From Piscirickettsiaceae bacterium NZ-RLO1 (GTDB lineage: Bacteria; Pseudomonadota; Gammaproteobacteria; Piscirickettsiales; Piscirickettsiaceae), in contig LVCQ01000012.1 of NCBI GenBank assembly GCA_001644975.1, positions 1 through 40,003 of the forward strand: DNA of 40,003 nt. Direction: 5' to 3'. Each line of letters begins with the position of its first letter. Within the stretch, counting starts at the first letter, position 1. Position numbers and translations under genes: made by a program. Shown here piece by piece: positions 34,530-40,003 of this stretch. Under the pieces are notes generated by a model. It worked only from the letters and a program-made list of their open reading frames with translations, was not told the origin of the DNA and did no database searches.

Positions 34530-35951
34530 TTATTTTTTCTTTTTCTTCGGTGCAATTAAATCAGTAATCGAGCCTTCATACATTTCTGTAGCTAAGGCAA
34601 AAGTCTCTGATAAGGTTGGGTGCGCATGAATAGTCAATGCAATATCCTCAGCATCTGCGCCCATTTCTATTGCCAATCCAGCCTCAGCAACCAGTTCACC
34701 TGCATTAGGGCCGACCATCGCCGCACCTAAAATGCGATGTGTTTCCTCATCAAATAATACTTTTGTCTGCCCTTCATCACGACCAATACCCAATGAACGA
34801 CCAGATGCAGCCCAAGGGAATACACCCTTACCATATTTAATACCTTCTTTCTTACACTCTTCTTCGGTTTTACCCACCCATGCGACTTCTGGGTCAGTAT
34901 ACGCTACTGATGGAATGCACAATGGGTTAAAGAAATGTTTCTCACCACTAATCACTTCAGCCGCAACTTTACCTTGAGGGACCGCCACATGCGCAAGCAT
35001 TGGACCATTATCAACGATATCACCGATGGCAAAAATATGTGACACATTCGTGCGCATTTGGTCATCCACAGTGATAAAGCCGCGCTCACTCACCTTTACC
35101 CCAGCCTTTTCTGCGTCAACCAACTTACCATTGGGTACACGGCCCACCGCTGATAAAATACGATCAAAACGGCGCGTGCCCTCCGGTGCGTGTTTACCCT
35201 CAAATGCAACGTGTAACCCATCTTTTTTCGCATCAACCGCTGTAACCGACGTTTGCAACATAATCTCATAGCGATCTTTGACAAAATTTTGAAATGGCTT
35301 AACGACATCTTTATCGGCGCCATTCATCAACTGATCGGCTAATTCAACAATCGTTACTTTTGCACCCAACGTACTATAGACCTGTGCCATTTCCAAGCCA
35401 ATAATACCACCACCAATCACCAATAGTTCTTTAGGCACCTCTTTGAGTTCTAGGGCACCCGTCGAATCCATAATACGTTCATCTTCTGGCAAAAATGGTA
35501 ATTGCACTGGGCGCGAACCTGCAGCAATAATACAGTGATTAAAACTCACTGATTGTGTGTTACCCTCATGTTCAACGATAATTTCTTTATCCGAAGCAAA
35601 TTTACCATAACCTTGAACAATTTGAACTTTACGTGCAGATGCTAGGGCTTTTAAACCCTTCGTTAATCGCGTCACCACTCCGGCTTTATAGTCACGAACT
35701 TTATCAATATCAAAGCTAATTTTGCCAAATTTTACGCCGTGCGCAGACATATGCTTGGCTTCATCAACAACTTTCGCCGTATGCAATAGGGCTTTCGATG
35801 GAATACAGCCTACATTTAAGCACACACCACCGATCTCAGCATATTTCTCAATTAATATGACTTTTTTTCCTAAATCTGCAGCTCGAAAGGCTGCCGTATA
35901 ACCGCCAGGACCACTACCCAAAACTACAACATCTGCTTGTAATTGACTCAT
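34530..35951 (-). CDS. lpdA: Dihydrolipoamide dehydrogenase (E3)
   Basis: The FAD/NAD flavoprotein that reoxidises lipoyl groups of the pyruvate (and usually 2-oxoglutarate) dehydrogenase complex. 473 residues. FAD-binding VVVLGSGPGGYTAAFRAADL, redox-active disulfide GGVCLNVGCIPSK (C44/C49), NAD-binding LLVIGGGIIGLEMAQVYSTL, FAD second site HIFAIGDIVDNGPMLAHVA and active-site HAHPTLSETF (His442/444). The C-terminus is a Lys-rich tail. It follows aceF by 161 bases, so it may also have its own promoter. Confidence 0.97.
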   Translation of the reverse strand: MSQLQADVVVLGSGPGGYTAAFRAADLGKKVILIEKYAEIGGVCLNVGCIPSKALLHTAKVVDEAKHMSAHGVKFGKISFDIDKVRDYKAGVVTRLTKGLKALASARKVQIVQGYGKFASDKEIIVEHEGNTQSVSFNHCIIAAGSRPVQLPFLPEDERIMDSTGALELKEVPKELLVIGGGIIGLEMAQVYSTLGAKVTIVELADQLMNGADKDVVKPFQNFVKDRYEIMLQTSVTAVDAKKDGLHVAFEGKHAPEGTRRFDRILSAVGRVPNGKLVDAEKAGVKVSERGFITVDDQMRTNVSHIFAIGDIVDNGPMLAHVAVPQGKVAAEVISGEKHFFNPLCIPSVAYTDPEVAWVGKTEEECKKEGIKYGKGVFPWAASGRSLGIGRDEGQTKVLFDEETHRILGAAMVGPNAGELVAEAGLAIEMGADAEDIALTIHAHPTLSETFALATEMYEGSITDLIAPKKKKK

Positions 35952-36007
35952 TGCTTTTGCCTTATCATTTATTTAAAAATCAAATTTATTACTGCTTTTC
36001 TATTGTG

Positions 36008-36032
36008 CTTGGTTTAAAAACAACCGACCAAG
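36008..36032. repeat. Small inverted repeat between aceF and lpd
   Basis: cttggt (36008-36013) and accaag (36027-36032) with a 13-base A-rich loop. No T-run follows on either strand, so it could be an mRNA processing or stability hairpin, or chance. Confidence 0.35.
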
Positions 36033-36112
36033 ACATGAGAAAATCGATCAATCCCTATCATCAGGCAATTAAAAACAAGTGATTTACTCATCTTTAACTG
36101 CCCCAAGTATTA

Positions 36113-38023
36113 TTACAACAACATATTCCGTAAATCAGAAAGTTGCTCTGCCAAGAAGGTTGTAAAGCGCGCTGCTGCTGCACCATCAATCACCCGATGA
36201 TCATAAGACAGTGATAATGGCAACATTAACTTCGGCGCAAAGTCGCTACCATTCCAAATCGGTTTGATACTGGATTTAGACACCCCTAAAATAGCAACTT
36301 CCGGTAAGTTCACAATCGGCGTAAAGGCTGTACCACCTAAACCACCTAAGCTTGAAATGGTAAAACAACCACCTTGCATATCTGCCGCCGTCAGCTTACC
36401 AGCACGGGCTTTTTTACTGATCTCACCCAATTCACGCGATAACGCAACTAAGCCTTTTTGGTCAACGTTCTGCACCACTGGCACCACTAAGCCATTCGGC
36501 GTATCAACAGCAACACCGATATGTACGTACTTTTTCAATACTAACGCATCTCCGGCTTCATTGAGTGATGCACAGAACTCAGGAAATGCCTTTAACGCCG
36601 CAGCACTAGCTTTGAGCAAGAAAGCAAGTGGAGTAAATTTATAATCAACTTTTTTCTTCTCAGCTAATTTATTTCGCTCTTTACGGAATGCTTCCATCTC
36701 AGTGATATCCGCTTCGTCAAACTGCGTGACATGCGGCACCACAACCCAATTACGGTGTAAGTTTGCCCCAGAGATTTTCTTAATCCGTGATAATGGCTGC
36801 TCTTCTATCGCACCAAATTTAGCAAAATCAACCTTTGGCACCGGCAATAAATCCAACCCAGCACCTCCTCCTGCACTGGCGGTCGCTGCTGGGCGCGATA
36901 ATGCACTTTTCACCCATTTCGTCACATCTTCATGCACAATGCGGTTTTTACGGCCTGTTCCGATCACTTTCGCTAAATCAACGCCTAGTTCATTCGCAAA
37001 ACGACGAATCGCTGGTGATGCATGCGAAGGACCTGATGCTTGTGTTAAAGCAGGTACTGCTGCACCTGCTGCCGATGTCGCTGGCTGATTGGCCGCTGGT
37101 ACTGCTACACCTTGGCTCACTACTGAACTTACAGCTACAGTTGATGCACCTGGTGATTCAACTAAAACAATTAAATCACCTTCTGAGACTTTACTACCTT
37201 CATCAACTTTAATTTCTTTAACGACACCTGCCACCGGCGATGGTACTTCCATCGTCGCCTTATCAGTTTCTAAAGTAATAAGCGGATCTTCCTCATTCAC
37301 GCTATCACCCACTGCAACATTGATCTCTATCACATCCACACCGCTATAGTTACCAATATCCGGCACATGCACTTCTTGTACACTCGCAGCCGCAACAGCA
37401 GCCATTGGCACCGTCGAGCTTACCGTTGTAAGTTCTTGTTGTACAGCAGCAGGGGGATGCGCTACCGTACTCGTACCACCGGTACCTTCAACGAGTAAAA
37501 CTAGATCACCTTCAGAGACTTGACTACCTTCAGCGACTTTAATTTCTTTAACGATACCCGCCACCGGCGATGGTACCTCCATTGTCGCTTTATCAGTTTC
37601 CAAGGTAATTAAAGCATCTTCTTCACTCACCTGGTCACCGACAGCAACATTGATTTCAATCACATCCACACCGCTGTAGTTACCAATATCAGGTACACGC
37701 ACTTCAATTGGACCTGTCGCTGCTACAACAGCTATCGGCGCCGCAACAGGCGCAGGCACTGCAACAGGCTCAACCACATCACCAGTGACTTCCATCTGTA
37801 CAATTAAGCTACCTTCAGAGACTTTACTGCCTTCTTTCACTTTAATCGCTTTAACAGTCCCTGCAAAAGGTGCAGGGACTTCCATAGTGGCCTTGTCTGT
37901 TTCAAGTGTAATCAATGCATCATCAGCGCTCACCTGATCGCCAACAGCAACATTAATTTCAATGACATCTACATCGCTATAGTTACCAATATCCGGCACC
38001 AACACGTCTTTCATCGTTGCCAC
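36113..38023 (-). CDS. aceF: Pyruvate dehydrogenase E2 (dihydrolipoamide acetyltransferase), three lipoyl domains
   Basis: 636 residues, like E. coli AceF (630). Three lipoyl domains, each with LETDKATMEVP (Lys44, Lys145, Lys255), joined by Ala/Pro/Val linkers. A peripheral-subunit-binding domain follows (about 335-370; ASPAIRRFANELGVDLAKVI). The catalytic domain ends with SLSYDHRVIDGAAAARF, carrying the active-site DHRxxDG (His near 609). The GTG at 38023 has GGGGAG 8 bases upstream, a better SD than for the ATG three codons on. Lipoyl domains 2 and 3 are near-duplicates. It lies 23 bases after aceE. Confidence 0.97.
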   Translation of the reverse strand: MATMKDVLVPDIGNYSDVDVIEINVAVGDQVSADDALITLETDKATMEVPAPFAGTVKAIKVKEGSKVSEGSLIVQMEVTGDVVEPVAVPAPVAAPIAVVAATGPIEVRVPDIGNYSGVDVIEINVAVGDQVSEEDALITLETDKATMEVPSPVAGIVKEIKVAEGSQVSEGDLVLLVEGTGGTSTVAHPPAAVQQELTTVSSTVPMAAVAAASVQEVHVPDIGNYSGVDVIEINVAVGDSVNEEDPLITLETDKATMEVPSPVAGVVKEIKVDEGSKVSEGDLIVLVESPGASTVAVSSVVSQGVAVPAANQPATSAAGAAVPALTQASGPSHASPAIRRFANELGVDLAKVIGTGRKNRIVHEDVTKWVKSALSRPAATASAGGGAGLDLLPVPKVDFAKFGAIEEQPLSRIKKISGANLHRNWVVVPHVTQFDEADITEMEAFRKERNKLAEKKKVDYKFTPLAFLLKASAAALKAFPEFCASLNEAGDALVLKKYVHIGVAVDTPNGLVVPVVQNVDQKGLVALSRELGEISKKARAGKLTAADMQGGCFTISSLGGLGGTAFTPIVNLPEVAILGVSKSSIKPIWNGSDFAPKLMLPLSLSYDHRVIDGAAAARFTTFLAEQLSDLRNMLL

Positions 38024-38046
38024 GTTTGTTTCTCCCCTAAATTCTA

Positions 38047-40003
38047 TTATGCCTGTAATGGATGGATACGATTAACATCGATGTTATATTTTTTAATCGC
38101 TTCAGACACGCGGCTGGCAGCTATATCACCTTGATCGGCCAACGCTTTCAATGCAGAAACCGCAACATAATGACGATCGACTTCAAAATGGCGACGCAGT
38201 GCAGCGCGTGAGTCAGAACGGCCAAAGCCATCTGTTCCTAATGCAATAAAACGACGATCTTTAGGCATATGCTCACGCAATTGCTCAGTGTACAGCTTCA
38301 TGTAATCCGTTGATGCAACGATAGGCCCTTTGGTATTGCCTAAGCATTGCTCTAAATAGCTTGGACGCGCTGGCTCTTCTGGATGTAACAGATTCCAACG
38401 TGCAACCTCTAAACCATCACGATGGAGTTCGTTCGCGCTGGTCATACTCCAGACCTCAGCACTGACACCAAAGTCTTGATCAAGTAACTCAGCTGCTGCT
38501 TCCACTTCACGTAAAATAGACCCTGAACCCAACAATTGAACATGCAGTTTTTTCGCTTTTTTCGGCTTAATCAAAGAATATAGACCTTTGATAATACCTT
38601 CATGCATGCTCTCATCATAACCACGATGTGTATAGTTTTCGTTCATAGTCGTAATGTAATAAAACACGCTTTCATCACGCTCATACATACGGCGCATGCC
38701 TTCTTCAACAATCACAGCAAGCTCATAGGCATACGTTGGATCGTAGGTAACACAGTTTGGAATAGTCCCGGCCATAATATGGCTATGACCATCTTCATGC
38801 TGCAAGCCTTCACCGTTGAGCGTCGTCCGCCCTGAGGTGCCACCCACTAAAAAGCCTCGTGCACGCATATCACCGGCTAACCAAGATAAGTCACCCACGC
38901 GCTGAAAACCAAACATTGAATAATAAATATAGAAAGGAATCATCGGTTCTTTATTGCTACTGTAAGACGTCGCCGCAGCCAACCAAGAACAAAATGCGCC
39001 CGCTTCGTTAATGCCTTCTTGCAAAATCTGACCATTTTTAGCTTCTTTATAGAACATGATCTGATCTTTATCTTCAGGCACATACTTTTGACCTTCATGT
39101 GCATAAATACCCAGTTGGCGGAACAGTCCTTCCATACCAAAGGTCCGCGACTCATCTGGCACAATCGGTACGATGCGTTTACCAATTTTCTTATCTTTAG
39201 CCAAAGTCGATAAAATCTGCACAAATGCCGTCGTTGTTGAGGCTTCACGCTCACCTGAGTCTTTCATTAAACGCTTGGCAAAATCCACTGCTTTTGGAAT
39301 CTCCAATGTCAATGCCTCTGCATGACGACTAGGCAATGGCCCACCCAAAGTAGCACGACGTGATTTGAGGTATTGAATCTCCTCACTGCCTTCCCCTGGA
39401 TGGAATAGATCAACGTTTTCAACATTCTCATCACTGACAGGAATATTAAAGCGATCACGAAACGTATATAGCTCTTCAGAGGTCATTTTCTTCAGGTTAT
39501 GTGCAATATTTAAGGCTTCACCCGCATCACCCATGCCATAGCCTTTAACGGTTTTGGCCAAAATAACGCTTGGCTTATCTTTCGTTTCCGTCGCTTGCTT
39601 ATAAGCATTAAAGACTTTTTGCGTATCATGACCACCGCGACGTAAAGCGGCTAGATCATCATCGCTCTTATCTTTAACCAGCTCAACTAATTCTGGGTAT
39701 TTACCAAAGAAATTCTCACGCAAATACGCACCGCCTTTTGCCTTATAAGCTTGATATTCACCATCACAAACTTCGCTCATACGCTGCATTAATTTGCCAG
39801 AATGGTCTTTAGCAAAAAGCTCATCCCAATCCGTGCTCCACAATACTTTAATCACATTCCAGCCGGCACCGCGGAATACGCCTTCTAGCTCTTGGACAAT
39901 GCTCGAGTTACCACGCACAGGGCCATCTAAACGCTGTAAATTACAATTAATCACAAAAATTAAATTATCAAGCTTTTCACGACCAGCTAAACTGATAGCA
40001 CCG
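38047..40003 (-). CDS. aceE: Pyruvate dehydrogenase E1 component, homodimeric (5' end beyond window)
   Basis: The frame is open to the right edge (GAISLAGREKLDNLIFVINC directly before the first in-window Met-like codon), so the N-terminal part, about 235 residues judging by the 887-residue E. coli enzyme, is missing. About 652 residues are visible, including LIFVINCNLQRLDGPVRGNS of the TPP-binding domain, KTVKGYGMGDAGEALNIAHN, RIVPIVPDESRTFGMEGLFR, GTSGRTTLNGEGLQHEDGHS and the C-terminal ALGTDGFGRSDSRAALRRHF. The GTG at 39954 is an internal Val, not a start. Thiamine-dependent decarboxylation of pyruvate; operon aceE-aceF-lpd. Confidence 0.97.
   Translation of the reverse strand, partial: GAISLAGREKLDNLIFVINCNLQRLDGPVRGNSSIVQELEGVFRGAGWNVIKVLWSTDWDELFAKDHSGKLMQRMSEVCDGEYQAYKAKGGAYLRENFFGKYPELVELVKDKSDDDLAALRRGGHDTQKVFNAYKQATETKDKPSVILAKTVKGYGMGDAGEALNIAHNLKKMTSEELYTFRDRFNIPVSDENVENVDLFHPGEGSEEIQYLKSRRATLGGPLPSRHAEALTLEIPKAVDFAKRLMKDSGEREASTTTAFVQILSTLAKDKKIGKRIVPIVPDESRTFGMEGLFRQLGIYAHEGQKYVPEDKDQIMFYKEAKNGQILQEGINEAGAFCSWLAAATSYSSNKEPMIPFYIYYSMFGFQRVGDLSWLAGDMRARGFLVGGTSGRTTLNGEGLQHEDGHSHIMAGTIPNCVTYDPTYAYELAVIVEEGMRRMYERDESVFYYITTMNENYTHRGYDESMHEGIIKGLYSLIKPKKAKKLHVQLLGSGSILREVEAAAELLDQDFGVSAEVWSMTSANELHRDGLEVARWNLLHPEEPARPSYLEQCLGNTKGPIVASTDYMKLYTEQLREHMPKDRRFIALGTDGFGRSDSRAALRRHFEVDRHYVAVSALKALADQGDIAASRVSEAIKKYNIDVNRIHPLQA

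Noticed and set aside
36264-37349. Several long plus-strand ORFs opposite aceF
   Set aside because: They mirror repeated Ala/Pro/Val codons of the lipoyl linkers; no SD or family support.

Overview
The window reads as a moderately AT-rich gammaproteobacterial chromosome. The core genes (ffh, hslO, metNIQ, sbcB, purHD, dusB-fis, prmA, accBC, aroQ, groESL, aceEF-lpd) all have the form and local order expected of Gammaproteobacteria. The mix of an OMPLA phospholipase, an orphan VgrG, a CheW-type protein and a TrfA-type initiator would fit a host-associated or aquatic lineage such as Thiotrichales/Piscirickettsia-like or Legionella-like bacteria. That placement is a guess from style, not from a search.

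Layout. 1-5.3 kb: a PqiA-family membrane protein (cut by the left edge), ffh, then corB-dedA-nitronate monooxygenase on the plus strand. 5.4-6.3 kb: hslO behind an extended -10 promoter. 6.4-8.0 kb: a small accessory patch with a 39-codon ORF, a TrfA-like replication initiator, overlapping hairpins ending in a terminator, an orphan phage tail-assembly-chaperone-like gene and an AT-rich nested palindrome. 8.0-10.8 kb: metN-metI-metQ, read leftwards behind a leader that looks like a SAM-II-type aptamer. 10.9-15.1 kb: sbcB, a DUF938 methyltransferase, a half-length DarP/YjgA and a large M24B peptidase. 15.1-15.4 kb is an intergenic gap between divergent genes with no feature I can name. 15.4-21.3 kb: an APC permease, an OmpR-like regulator with a degenerate receiver, a CheV-type CheW domain protein and an orphan VgrG with a His-rich stalk and an unassigned C-terminus.

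21.3-30.3 kb is read leftwards: purH-purD-M24B peptidase from a clear sigma70 promoter, dusB-fis from its own promoter with a very short leader, and accB-accC-prmA with accC broken by a single missing base in an A5 run, plus aroQ. 30.4-32.6 kb: groES-groEL with a sigma32-like promoter and a strong terminator, followed by an unknown 72-residue gene. 33.0-40.0 kb, leftwards: a VOC (glyoxalase-like) pseudogene, OMPLA, lpd, aceF with three lipoyl domains, and aceE, which runs off the right edge.

Most of the window is housekeeping. The parts worth a second look are the 6.4-8.0 kb patch, the met leader, the pseudo-receiver/CheW/VgrG neighbourhood, and the two broken genes (accC and the VOC gene). 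All calls come from reading the sequence; no database search was run.
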